Positions 44,972 through 54,307 of a stretch of 64,000 nucleotides of DNA are shown in pieces. Under the pieces are notes generated by a model. The model saw only the letters and a program-made list of their open reading frames with translations. It was not told the DNA's origin and made no database searches. Position numbers and translations under genes: made by a program. This stretch comes from Pedobacter sp. KBS0701 (lineage in GTDB: Bacteria; Bacteroidota; Bacteroidia; Sphingobacteriales; Sphingobacteriaceae): positions 186,001-250,000 of the forward strand of contig NZ_CP042171.1 of NCBI RefSeq assembly GCF_005938645.2. The letters are read 5' to 3'. How positions within the stretch are numbered: the first letter of the stretch is position 1; every line of letters begins with the position of its first letter.

Positions 44972-45389
44972 TCAACTACGCTACCATTGACATTATTTGC
45001 AAATCATTATTAATCAGCACTTTATTTGCTTTAGTATTTCCGTCCAGCTAGACCATAGCACGATATCCCCGTTCTGCTTAAATCCGGCCTAACAAATTTT
45101 TCGGGCTGCACTGTCCAAGCCAACCTACTAGCTTCGAAAGAAAACGGCGAAGCCCTCATGAATGCAGCTGAAAGCTATAATACAAATGGATAAATTTTCA
45201 GCCGGCAGTTTTTGTTTTTTCATTTGTCTTTATGTTTTCAATGGCATTCAAGCTAGCTTCGCTGGTCTTTTTGATGCCAAAAAGAAAGAGCCCTTCGGCG
45301 GCGGAGAGCCGAGGCAAGACCGAGCAGTAGGAAAAGGGAAACGATTGTAAGTCACTCATATTGATTTTTATACAATAAATTACCCCTCA
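44972..45389. repeat. long direct repeat R1 (about 420 bp)
   Basis: Matches R2 (about 52497-52920) in the same orientation over its whole length, with the best identity from GCTTAAATCCGGCCTAACAA through AATGCAGCTGAAAG to the GCCGAGGCAAGA region. Contains a TCTTTTTG/CAAAAAGA hairpin (45266-45285). The 62-codon frame at 45162 differs from its R2 counterpart by about as many amino-acid-changing as silent changes, so it is unlikely to be a selected protein. Confidence 0.85.
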
Positions 45390-45455
45390 GACTGACGTAC
45401 GAATTAATTTTTAAACAAGTTTTTATCACTTCAATTTGAGCATTTCCCCAATTGC

Positions 45456-48400
45456 TTATTTTAAGGTCACATCCAGGTAAACAGAATGCCTTCCGTAGCT
45501 ATCATAAAATGGTTTAAACAAAACTCCGTCTATAGTAAATTCCAGTTTGGCTGGATTGCCTTTGATGGTTTTCCCCAAATCATCAGCATTAAGGACAACA
45601 TTACGCCATTCTTTTCTTGCCTCTGGTTCCTGTGCGGCAAGCAGTATGGGGCCATAAAATAAACTTGCAATATTCTGCTGATCCATTACCGGATCTAAAT
45701 GAAACTGAAAAGGCATTGTTAAATCAACCTGATCTCCAGATTTCCAGTTTCTCGAAATTTTAAGGTAAGTTCCCGGTACTGCATTTAACTTTTGTTGCTG
45801 GCCATTAATTTTGACAAAGAAACCCTTTGTTGCCCATCCTGGGATCCGTACGTACAGGTCAAATTGACCATTACCGTTGATGGTTAAACTGGTTTGATCT
45901 GATTTTGGATAGCTGGTAGTTTGTTCAATCTTAATTTTTCGCTCGGACCAGTTTAATACAGATGGAATGAAAAGGTTAACATATAAAGATTGATTATTCT
46001 GATCTTTAAAATAAATAGAATTCTGTAACTTGGTGCTACTTTCCAATGCGGTACCATTGCAACAGGTAAAACCGGTCATGTCATCATTGCTGAATTGTTT
46101 TGCAGAACCTGGTCTAAGCGATATATGGTAAGTATTTCCGGGATTATCTTTTGCTACGGAAGCTAAGATGTCATTATATAAAGCCCGTTCGTAGTAGTCC
46201 ATTAATTCTGCTTTTTGTTCGAAGAGAAACAGATCTCCTGTAAGTTTAAGCATATTGTAGGTGGCGCAGGTTTCATTTTGCCCACCTTCAGAAAATCCAT
46301 TTTCGTATAAGGTTCCCGGCTGTGCAATAAAACATTCTGCATTGGCCGGATTTCTTGCACCAGCAACGCCGCCTATACTATACATATAATTATTTACGAC
46401 TTTATGCCAGAAGTTATCAGCAATTTTAAAGTAATCTGACTGGTTTGATACACGATAAAGTTCCATACTACCAACAATCTGAGGAATATGCTGATTAGCG
46501 TGAAGGCCACGCAAAAGATCCACATTTTTAACTAAGCCACTGCTATGTGCGGCATCGCCATAAAACAAACGGATGTTGTCAAAAAGCTGTGCTGTTTTCA
46601 GATAATTTTCTTTTCCGGTGATTCTGTAGAGATGCGCCATTGATTCATTCATGCCACCAAACTCACCAGCAATATAGGTACTCCACATTTTGGTTAAGGT
46701 TTGTTGTGGTAAATGGCTTAATCGGGTATATACCCAGTCACTCATATTGGTTGCAATTTCAAGTGCTTTTTTATTACCGCTAACCTCGTAAATATCAATC
46801 AGTCCGGCTAAGATTTTATGTAAAGTATAATAAGGTGCCCAAATCTGATTGTTTTGTCCACCATATTTAGCGCCATTTTCAAGCATGATAAACTGATCTG
46901 GCGGATAGGCACTGATGAATCCTTTTCCCCAATTCCAGTAATCCCTTCTGATTCCCTTTTCGCTAATATCAGAATTATAGGCTGTTTTTCCAGGACCAAA
47001 AGGAATAGCTAACGGATCTGCAACAGCAGCGCCGCCCGCTTTTTGAGGTTTTCCGGATAATTGAGATATCGTATAGAGTGTATTAACCATATACTCCATT
47101 TTATCGGCGAAAATTTTCTGCAATGCTTTATCATTACCTGCGCCTGCATAAGCTTGTGCAATAGCACTTAAATAATGTCCGGTAGCATGACCTCGTAATT
47201 TAGTATCTTCGCTATCCCATACTCCAAGTGGTTTCGCACTGGCCGGCTGTTTCTGGCCAAAAGCGTGACGAAACATATACAGGAACGAATTAGGATCTGT
47301 TTTAGCCAATGTTCGGATAAATTTATCCCTGTTTTCAATAAATTTCGTATCATGCCCTTCATGATCAGCCTTTAGCATCACCTGGTTCAAGGCAAAAGGT
47401 TGTAGCTTAATAGCAGGTGTCGCCTCGTTGTCGGTCGGAGTCACCTTTACCTGTGCTTTCGGCTTAAAGTTTGTTCCTGGTACATAACCGGTAATGGTAT
47501 AATTTCCCGGTTGGGCAACTGTCAAATTATCTGTTGGGTTTGGCCAGATTACCTTTACCATTGGGCCAGTTTTACCTGCTTGATAAGTTCCGGCAACAGC
47601 ACCTGGTAATCGGGGAAGATTACCTACACTCGTTGTTACGTCAATATCATTTACCTGAGTTAGATATTTGGTATATAATTGGGATGCATCTGCGGGAAAA
47701 TGTTGCAGGTTATCATCTGTTTTAGCCGAAGTGTTTACTGTCGTTTCGTTGGCCTCATATTGTTCGTGGCGATAAATGGAAACAATTTGCTTTGCATTTA
47801 AAGGTACCCGATAAATTCTGAAATCATGGATTAAAGCATTCAGTTCAGTGTTTTTAACTGATATGGCTTTGCCAAGGTTTAGCAATTTCTTATCCGATTT
47901 GTTCTGACCGAAAATAGCAGTAAGATCAAAGTTGATATCTTTTGCTTCAGCAACTTTTTTTCCATTAAGGTAACTTGTCAGAGATTTTGAGGGAATGTCA
48001 ACAACAATAGCCAGATGCGCCCATTGGTTGAGAGCAGGAGTCGGCCCCTTTGTGATTATACTTGATTGCTTTCCATTTTGGATCATAGCAAGAAAACCCT
48101 GATCATTCTGTTTACTGTTGAGTTGTGAGGAAAAATGTTTATCGTCGCTTTGACCAAAGTCAAAAAAACTTTGTTCCGATCGTTCGCTTTTAAGTAAAAC
48201 CCAACTGGTTATGCTGATGGATTCAATATCTGTTAATGCTCCCGCAGGGATGCTTACATAAGTTCCGGTAGTTCCCGGCAAAGAAAGTACTTTTCCGAAG
48301 CGACTGTCTTGTGCAAATTGCGGTTGACCTCCAATAAAATTTGCATTAAATCGATTTCTGGACCAGTCCTTTAAATCACCTTTAAGTTCATATCTGGCAC

Positions 48401-48521
48401 TCATGGCCGTTTCGCCAATGCCATCGAGGATTTGATCACCATTTTGTGCCAGAACCGTGTTGCCTGTTACTATAAAAACAGCAAGGTATGACATGGAGCG
48501 GAAGACTTTGTAAATTTTCAT
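45456..48521 (-). CDS. multidomain GH127-type (possibly GH146) beta-L-arabinofuranosidase
   Basis: 1021 residues from the ATG at 48521, signal peptide ending TVLAQN. LamG-like domain (about 40-235), a bacterial Ig-like domain of the Big_4 type (about 275-345), then the catalytic alpha/alpha barrel (about 365-880) and C-terminal beta-sandwiches. Zinc-site residues match the family pattern: Glu750 and Cys752 (NETCATYN) and the adjacent Cys820-Cys821 (FTCCNG), one of which should be the nucleophile. Removes beta-L-arabinofuranosyl residues. Divergent from the GH43 gene, and both lie between repeats R1 and R2. Confidence 0.88.
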   Translation of the reverse strand: MKIYKVFRSMSYLAVFIVTGNTVLAQNGDQILDGIGETAMSARYELKGDLKDWSRNRFNANFIGGQPQFAQDSRFGKVLSLPGTTGTYVSIPAGALTDIESISITSWVLLKSERSEQSFFDFGQSDDKHFSSQLNSKQNDQGFLAMIQNGKQSSIITKGPTPALNQWAHLAIVVDIPSKSLTSYLNGKKVAEAKDINFDLTAIFGQNKSDKKLLNLGKAISVKNTELNALIHDFRIYRVPLNAKQIVSIYRHEQYEANETTVNTSAKTDDNLQHFPADASQLYTKYLTQVNDIDVTTSVGNLPRLPGAVAGTYQAGKTGPMVKVIWPNPTDNLTVAQPGNYTITGYVPGTNFKPKAQVKVTPTDNEATPAIKLQPFALNQVMLKADHEGHDTKFIENRDKFIRTLAKTDPNSFLYMFRHAFGQKQPASAKPLGVWDSEDTKLRGHATGHYLSAIAQAYAGAGNDKALQKIFADKMEYMVNTLYTISQLSGKPQKAGGAAVADPLAIPFGPGKTAYNSDISEKGIRRDYWNWGKGFISAYPPDQFIMLENGAKYGGQNNQIWAPYYTLHKILAGLIDIYEVSGNKKALEIATNMSDWVYTRLSHLPQQTLTKMWSTYIAGEFGGMNESMAHLYRITGKENYLKTAQLFDNIRLFYGDAAHSSGLVKNVDLLRGLHANQHIPQIVGSMELYRVSNQSDYFKIADNFWHKVVNNYMYSIGGVAGARNPANAECFIAQPGTLYENGFSEGGQNETCATYNMLKLTGDLFLFEQKAELMDYYERALYNDILASVAKDNPGNTYHISLRPGSAKQFSNDDMTGFTCCNGTALESSTKLQNSIYFKDQNNQSLYVNLFIPSVLNWSERKIKIEQTTSYPKSDQTSLTINGNGQFDLYVRIPGWATKGFFVKINGQQQKLNAVPGTYLKISRNWKSGDQVDLTMPFQFHLDPVMDQQNIASLFYGPILLAAQEPEARKEWRNVVLNADDLGKTIKGNPAKLEFTIDGVLFKPFYDSYGRHSVYLDVTLK

Positions 48522-48833
48522 AATTGATAAAATTAAACAAAAAGAGCAATAGACGAAGCCCTGGAAATTGCAGGTATTGTGCATATTTTAACCTTATTTT
48601 ATGTTGACAATGCAAAGTAATGCCCAATTGTGGTGTGAATTGATTCTCTTGAGTCGTTTTTGTTTTCCCTCCGGGTAAGGGAATATTTTAAAGATTGGAG
48701 TATTAAAAATGGGAAAGGTTAAAATATTGATACTATGGATTAATATACAACGGTAATCTGGATTATACTTCGTTTATATTTACGTGCTGACCTATAACAG
48801 CTGTTTCCAAAATTCCTGACGTAACACTTAACC
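48522..48833. promoter_or_regulatory. divergent promoter region of the GH127/GH43 pair
   Basis: 312 bp between two outward-facing genes. On the plus strand TATATTTAC (near 48775) is one base off the -7 consensus. On the minus strand TACTTTG (near 48617) is a shortened match. No strong operator seen. Confidence 0.35.
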
Positions 48834-51800
48834 ATGAAGAAAAAATATCTAAAGCCATTCATTTTATTTCTACTGTGTTCTACTTTTCAAATGGTACTGG
48901 CGCAATCTGTAAAGGAGGCTGTGGTACACGGAAATCCAATTATACCGGGTTATTTTGCAGATCCAACGGTAAAGAAGTTTGGAGATACTTATTACATATA
49001 TGCTACAACAGATGGTAACGGTGGTGGTTTCGGTCCTTCCCAGGTATGGACATCTAAAGATTTTGTGAATTGGGTCATGCAGGATATGAACTGGCCAACC
49101 ACGCACTACTACTGGGCGCCAGATGTAACCCAGGGTGCCGATAGTAAGTATTATCTGTATTACTGCCAGCCTGTTGAGATTTTTGGAGCTTCATCTGATA
49201 CCCCTGTTGGTCCCTGGACATCGCTATTACCTAAAGGTAAACCGATTGTTTCTAATTTTATGGTGCCAAATGTAATTACGCTTGATGGACAGACTTTTAA
49301 GGATGATGATGGCAAATATTATATGTACTGGGGCACCTGGGGCATTTATCCCAACCATGGCTGTGGTGTTGGTCTTTTAAATAAAGATATGAAATCCTTT
49401 TCCAGGCTGGCACAGATTCCCAATACTGATGCAAAAGAGTTTTTCGAAGCACCCTTTGTATTTAAAAGAAAAGGAATTTACTATTTGACCTATTCTTCAG
49501 GTTATTGTGAGGATGGCACTTACAGGGTTCAATATGCAACTGCAACCAACCCGATGGGACCTTTTAAATATGCCGCTAATAATCCCATTTTATCTACAAA
49601 TAAAGACGGAACGGTGCACGGGCCGGGACATCAATCTGTATTGCAACAGGGTGATGATTTTTACCTGGTTTATCACCGGCATAATAATCCGCATAATGAT
49701 GGCGGTTACCACAGGCAGGTTGCTGTAGATAAAATGCAGTTTGATGATGAAGGGAATATCCTTAAGATTTTACCTACCCATACCGGAATCGGTTATCTGG
49801 CGAAAAATGCCAACCCACATCCAAATTTAGCACAGGGTAAAAAAGTGTCCGCATCCTCCAGCTATGATGAAAATTTTAAAGCGGAATTTGCCTTTGATGA
49901 TAATAATGGAACATTATGGAAAAGCAAAAGCAATATAGGGCCTGCCTGGGTGCAGGTAGATTTGGGAAAAATATATCCTATTAAAAGTATCCATACGCAG
50001 TTTGAATACGCCACCTGGTACTATCAATATAAGATCATGTATTCGGTTGACGGGAAAACATGGAAAATATATGCCGATCGCAGTAAAAATACACAACATG
50101 GAAGCCCGATGATTGATTTCGGAAATATTAAGACGAGGTACCTCCGTACTATGGTTTTACAGACTGAATATCCGGGATTGAATAAAGCGATATGGAATAT
50201 TAAAGTTTTCGATAATGCAGAATATCATCCGGTAATGAATACCAAAATTAAAAAATGGCAACCTTTAAAAGCTTTTGAACCAAAAGGTTTATTGGTAGAC
50301 CTGGCATTAGATAATCTCCGGACAGGCACCGTTGTAGCAAACGTTCAAAATAAAGGTAAGTTGGGTGGGCATTTTTTGGCTAGTGGAACAACTAGACCCA
50401 TTACCTCAATGATCGCAGGCAAAAAAGCATTGGTTTTTACTGGTCAGGAGCGCTTATCTTCATCAGTTCCTGCGCCACAGTCTCTGCTTGGAAACAGCAG
50501 CTATAGCGTAAGTATGTGGGTTTTAAATCCAGAGATTGATAAAGAAGAAACCATTATTTCGTGGACAGGGCGGGGAGGGGTTAATTTAAGTAACGCTGCA
50601 GTCGGTTATGGGAATAGTAAAACTGCAGGCGCAATAACCCATCTGGGATGGGCAGATTTAGGATACAAGCATTTACCAAAAGCAAATGAATGGCATCTGA
50701 TCAGCATTGTTTTTGATGGTACAATGGAACATATTTATGTTGATGGAGAATTGGACAGGAGAGAAAGAAGAATGCTCTTTATCAATAACCTCAGGCATTT
50801 TCTCATCGGCGGAAATGAAGATGGAAGTGCAGGGTTTTCCGGTGCATTGGCTTCATTAAAAATTTATGATGTGCCACTAAGCCATGAAGAAATTAAAGCA
50901 GCTTATAAAAAAGGGCTGCCTAATAATACCGTGCTACATGTAGAGGCAAAAAATCTCGACTATGGCAATTTGAATAAGTGGACTAACAACGGTGCTGCTT
51001 TGGGGGTACTTGGAAGTAAGGGAAAAGCAGAAGTTGCCGATGTAAATGGGAAAATAGCAGTGGTATTGTACAATAAGGGTAAATTGCTTCTTAGCAATGA
51101 AATGACCGAAGCACCAGATTTTTCAAAACCTTTTAGCGCCATTTTTTCATTGTATTCGCAAGCCGGATCAAAAACAGATTTATTTTTTGGCAAAGGAAAT
51201 AAAACGGCCAGGATAGCAGGAACCGGAAAGTGGCAAGAGGTGATCTGTACTTATTACAGAGGTAGATTCAAGATTTTTGTAAATGGTAAATTAGCTGGAA
51301 ATGATAATCCCCCTAACAGACAAAAAGATCAGCGTATTTTAATTGGATCTGCAACGGAAGGGACTTCAGTAGCCATATCATCAATTTATGTGTTTAATTA
51401 TGGTCTTGATGATAGCCGTTGTATGTTGGAATTTAATTTTTGGAAACAGACACTAAATAACAACCTCTCACACGCGTCATTCGCCTTAAAACCATCAGCT
51501 GTTACGCCAAATATGGTTTCTATGGCTGCGGATAAACCAGTGTTGCCTGGTACCAATTTTGAATACCTTTTTAAAAGTGATGGAGATAAAAGCACCCTAA
51601 AATGGTTAAAATCTCCAGATTATACTGACTTTTCAGTTGCGCCAGAAAAGCGCTATACTTACACTGTAAAGGTTAGAGATAACTTTGGCAATGTTACCCC
51701 AACCTCGTTACCCTGTGCCGTTACAACAGATTCTATACTTTTTGTAATCAGAAAGCAAAATGGAGCAGCGTTATCGGTTCCGGCAAGAGCAGATGGTTTG

Positions 51801-52367
51801 AAAGGTACTTCCTGGGACGGTTTGATAGGAAATGCGGACACCGTTGCCCAGCATTCCGGTGTATTGAAGTTGGTGTCGCACAATACATTCTGGGATGGAT
51901 CAATGGCAACAGGACCATTTGCTTACAACCAGGTAGAAGGTAATTTTACTGCCGAGGTGTTGCTATCCGATATGTTAGGGCTGAACCAAAAGAAAGCTTA
52001 TGGTGCAAATGAGGCAGGTATAATGGTTAAAGAACCATCAAGTGGGGCAAAGCTCATACAAAATGGTGTGATGCCAGGCTGGGGTGTCGGAAACATCATA
52101 ACTGATTTTAACCAGGGGGAACGCAAACAGTTGAACAACCTATCGGGATGGGCTTTTTATCGTCATTTACAAATACAAAGGCAGGGAAATCTATTTTTTA
52201 TGCGTGGCAGCCATGATGGAAAGGATTGGGTAAATCTTCCCGGCAGTCCTGTAAAAAGAGATAATATGAGTAGCGGAGTTTTAGAGGTGGGCGTATATCA
52301 TGCTACTTATGGTGATATTTCTGGTTATGCATCGTTTAGTGATTTTAAGATCATCCAGAAGAAATAA
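48834..52367 (+). CDS. 1177-residue multimodular GH43 enzyme
   Basis: Signal peptide ending MVLAQ. GH43 propeller (about 30-340) with base Asp43 (GYFADPTV), Asp151 (TLDGQTF) and acid Glu205 (FFEAPF). An F5/8-type carbohydrate-binding module follows (about 345-465, with KVSASSSYD and WVQVDLG). A LamG-like domain (about 485-700, with VSMWVLNP) and a second LamG-like region (about 700-870) come next, then an Ig-like segment (about 900-965). The C-terminal beta-sandwich (about 975-1177) resembles DUF1349-type modules. Likely an extracellular arabinofuranosidase or related enzyme built for insoluble polymers. The usual second Asp-Pro is Asp-Gly here. Confidence 0.88.
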   Translation: MKKKYLKPFILFLLCSTFQMVLAQSVKEAVVHGNPIIPGYFADPTVKKFGDTYYIYATTDGNGGGFGPSQVWTSKDFVNWVMQDMNWPTTHYYWAPDVTQGADSKYYLYYCQPVEIFGASSDTPVGPWTSLLPKGKPIVSNFMVPNVITLDGQTFKDDDGKYYMYWGTWGIYPNHGCGVGLLNKDMKSFSRLAQIPNTDAKEFFEAPFVFKRKGIYYLTYSSGYCEDGTYRVQYATATNPMGPFKYAANNPILSTNKDGTVHGPGHQSVLQQGDDFYLVYHRHNNPHNDGGYHRQVAVDKMQFDDEGNILKILPTHTGIGYLAKNANPHPNLAQGKKVSASSSYDENFKAEFAFDDNNGTLWKSKSNIGPAWVQVDLGKIYPIKSIHTQFEYATWYYQYKIMYSVDGKTWKIYADRSKNTQHGSPMIDFGNIKTRYLRTMVLQTEYPGLNKAIWNIKVFDNAEYHPVMNTKIKKWQPLKAFEPKGLLVDLALDNLRTGTVVANVQNKGKLGGHFLASGTTRPITSMIAGKKALVFTGQERLSSSVPAPQSLLGNSSYSVSMWVLNPEIDKEETIISWTGRGGVNLSNAAVGYGNSKTAGAITHLGWADLGYKHLPKANEWHLISIVFDGTMEHIYVDGELDRRERRMLFINNLRHFLIGGNEDGSAGFSGALASLKIYDVPLSHEEIKAAYKKGLPNNTVLHVEAKNLDYGNLNKWTNNGAALGVLGSKGKAEVADVNGKIAVVLYNKGKLLLSNEMTEAPDFSKPFSAIFSLYSQAGSKTDLFFGKGNKTARIAGTGKWQEVICTYYRGRFKIFVNGKLAGNDNPPNRQKDQRILIGSATEGTSVAISSIYVFNYGLDDSRCMLEFNFWKQTLNNNLSHASFALKPSAVTPNMVSMAADKPVLPGTNFEYLFKSDGDKSTLKWLKSPDYTDFSVAPEKRYTYTVKVRDNFGNVTPTSLPCAVTTDSILFVIRKQNGAALSVPARADGLKGTSWDGLIGNADTVAQHSGVLKLVSHNTFWDGSMATGPFAYNQVEGNFTAEVLLSDMLGLNQKKAYGANEAGIMVKEPSSGAKLIQNGVMPGWGVGNIITDFNQGERKQLNNLSGWAFYRHLQIQRQGNLFFMRGSHDGKDWVNLPGSPVKRDNMSSGVLEVGVYHATYGDISGYASFSDFKIIQKK

Positions 52368-52424
52368 AAGAGAAAAATTAATAATTTGTTATTGAGATTG
52401 ACTGACCAAATTTGTCATTAAGTT

Positions 52425-52500
52425 AAGCGCCGCGGTTGGTCAGTCTGAACGTAGTCGAAGACTTCCTGAGATTTGATAAATTGCAAATAAATGCCCTTAG
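52425..52500. repeat. A-type dispersed repeat
   Basis: GGTCAGTCTGAACGTAGTCG followed by a TGCAAATAAATGCCC stretch; relative of the units at 9.3 kb and 19.5 kb. It abuts R2. Confidence 0.7.
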
Positions 52501-52920
52501 GCTATGCTACCATTGACGTTGTTTTGCAATTATTTATTAATGAGCGACTTGCGGAGTCTACGGATTTCCTTATAGCTAGGCCGTAGCACGGTATCTCCGT
52601 TCTGCTTAAATCCGGCCTAACAAATTTTTCGGGCTCCACTGACAAAGCCATCCCACTGGCTTCGAAAGAAAACGGCGAAGCCCTCATGAATGCAGCTGAA
52701 AGTTATAAACAACAAATGAATAAATTTTCAGCCGGTGTTTTTTGTTTTTTCATGTGTTTTTATGTTTTCAATGGCATTCAAGCTAGCTTCGCTGGTCTTT
52801 TTGACACCAAAAAGAAAGAGCCCTTCGGCGGCGGCGAGCCGAGGCAAGATCGTGGCGTATGGCAAAAGACATTAATTGTACATCACTCATATTGATTTAT
52901 AAACCATAAATTACCCCTCA
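52497..52920. repeat. long direct repeat R2 (about 420 bp)
   Basis: Second copy of R1 in the same orientation, ending at the same ATAAATTACCCCTCA boundary. With R1 it brackets the GH127/GH43 gene pair, about 7.1 kb apart. Carries the TCTTTTTG/CAAAAAGA-type hairpin, with one arm base changed in the loop. Confidence 0.85.
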
Positions 52921-52964
52921 AGGCGGCATCTTTTGAGATTTATCCCTTAACTTAATGAGATTGC

Positions 52965-53250
52965 CTGAAGGCTCTGCGAAGCAAATCTTTTAATATAGTC
53001 CAAAGATCTCTCCGCTCCGCGTTGCTCCGGTCGAGATGACGACCATTCTATTGGAGGTTGACATCCGAAATTTTATTTAATTTTAAACAGGTTCGAAGAT
53101 AATTGTCCTTTCGGCTGTAATGGAGAACCCGAAGGCTCTGCGAAGCAAAATTTTTTAAATTTGATTTCAATAACTTAGTTCAAAGATCTCTCCATTCCCC
53201 TGCGCTTCAGTCAAGATGACGACCACTCTATTGGAATCTGTCAATGAGGC
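52965..53250. repeat. tandem pair of C-type repeats
   Basis: Two units (about 52965-53060 and 53120-53250), each starting GAAGGCTCTGCGAAGCAAA, containing CAAAGATCTCTCC and ending AGATGACGACC then TCTATTGGA. Local duplication of one repeat family. Confidence 0.8.
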
Positions 53251-53271
53251 CTTAAGATGGCCATGTTGCAA

Positions 53272-53306
53272 ACAAAAAACCCAGGACCGCTTTTACACGA
53301 CCTGGG
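53272..53306 (-). terminator. terminator after the PUL 3 operon
   Basis: On the minus strand CCCAGG pairs with CCTGGG (53301-53306 with 53280-53285), with extra CG pairs inside, followed by TTTTTTG. 22 bases past the stop of the DUF5007 gene. Confidence 0.85.
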
Positions 53307-53328
53307 CATCATCATCATTATTAACTAA

Positions 53329-54282
53329 CTAAGGTTTTTTCGTAATTGTAGGTATTTGAATAGATACGGTATAGCTGCCTGCTGACAAAGCCTTGAAGCC
53401 AAAAAAAACAGGGTTAGCATTTCTATTTTCTACAGTAAATCTTGCGGGGATACGGTAATAATTTCCGGTTCCGTTGGCGCCATCTTTAATGGGGAAGCCG
53501 TTAGGAAGATCAATAAACTCCCATTCTAGTGCTGAGGATGTTTTTACAAGTGGAAAATAGGGGTTCATCTGAGAAAAGTTACCTCTATCGCCTCTGGTGA
53601 TTACCTGTCCGGCAGAAGGATCAAAAGCTGCACCATTTTTATCCAAAAATACAAACCTGATCTTATTAGGACCTTTATTGTCGTACGTAACGGTAATGGG
53701 TAGGTTTATCCTGTCACTGAAGCCTGTTTCAGCATCCGGATCAGAGGTAGTCACAAACGGTCCAGCGTCGAGAGCAAAATAAGTCTTTGGCAATAGCTGT
53801 ATCCTGCATGCATTTAAAATCTGGCGGGTACCTTTAACGTTGCTTACCTCTACATCTATTACATAATTGCCGGTAGCAACAAATGCTGTAGCCTGGGAGA
53901 GAGATATTCTTCCTCCAATCTCACTCACCTCCAGGGGTAAAGCCGGTTTAAGTACAATTTTTTTGTTTACTAAAGCAACGGTTGAATCGGCACTGGTAAT
54001 CTGACCAAGAAACTGTTTAATCGTAAACTCTTTTGTCATTTCGGGCGCCGGCTGCCCGGTGTCTGCATTTCTAACGGCAAGAAGTTTAACCTTTACTGGT
54101 CCGGTGGTTCCATCTAATTCAATCGCGTTTGAATTTGTTACATTTCCCTGGGTAGCAATTAAAGGGTTTGGACTGTAAAACATATAGTCACTGATGAAAC
54201 CCTTTTCTACCTTTTTACAGCCGAAAAAAATGCCGGTCAAAGCTAGCGCAGATATGGATGAAATTAATAATATTTTCTTCAT
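53329..54282 (-). CDS. DUF5007-type lipoprotein (PUL 3)
   Basis: 317 residues. Lipoprotein signal ending TGIFFGCKKVEKG (Cys22). The beginning GFISDYMFYSPNPL and the beta-rich repeats match DUF5007 proteins found at the end of SusC/SusD operons beside fasciclin genes. Two beta-sandwich halves (about 25-165 and 175-317). Probably a surface glycan-binding lipoprotein. Last gene of the operon, followed by a TTAGTTAGTTA stop cluster and a terminator. Confidence 0.8.
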   Translation of the reverse strand: MKKILLISSISALALTGIFFGCKKVEKGFISDYMFYSPNPLIATQGNVTNSNAIELDGTTGPVKVKLLAVRNADTGQPAPEMTKEFTIKQFLGQITSADSTVALVNKKIVLKPALPLEVSEIGGRISLSQATAFVATGNYVIDVEVSNVKGTRQILNACRIQLLPKTYFALDAGPFVTTSDPDAETGFSDRINLPITVTYDNKGPNKIRFVFLDKNGAAFDPSAGQVITRGDRGNFSQMNPYFPLVKTSSALEWEFIDLPNGFPIKDGANGTGNYYRIPARFTVENRNANPVFFGFKALSAGSYTVSIQIPTITKKP

Positions 54283-54307
54283 GATTTTTACCTGTTATGA
54301 TTCCACG

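Larger units (their letters stand above)
44433..45455. other. 1-kb gap rich in repeats
   Basis: Holds the sigma-factor promoter region, a long compound hairpin at 44811-44906 and repeat R1 at about 44972-45389. No independent gene called; open frames at 44578-44880 and 45162-45350 are products of the repeats. Confidence 0.7.
52368..53328. other. 961-bp repeat cluster
   Basis: Contains in order an A-type repeat (about 52425-52500), R2 (about 52497-52920), two tandem C-type repeats (about 52965-53060 and 53120-53250) and the terminator of the DUF5007 gene. No gene called. Confidence 0.75.

Noticed and set aside
45162..45350. Small protein in R1 (and its partner at 52686-52895) with signal-like start
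   Set aside because: Differences between copies alter amino acids about as often as not, and the conservation follows the DNA repeat beyond the frame. Listed as repeat instead.
44972..52920. Composite transposon bounded by R1 and R2
   Set aside because: No transposase, terminal inverted repeats or target duplication seen; described only as a repeat-bracketed module.
52965..53250. Possible CRISPR-like array
   Set aside because: Only two long imperfect units without regular spacers or cas genes; dispersed repeat family.
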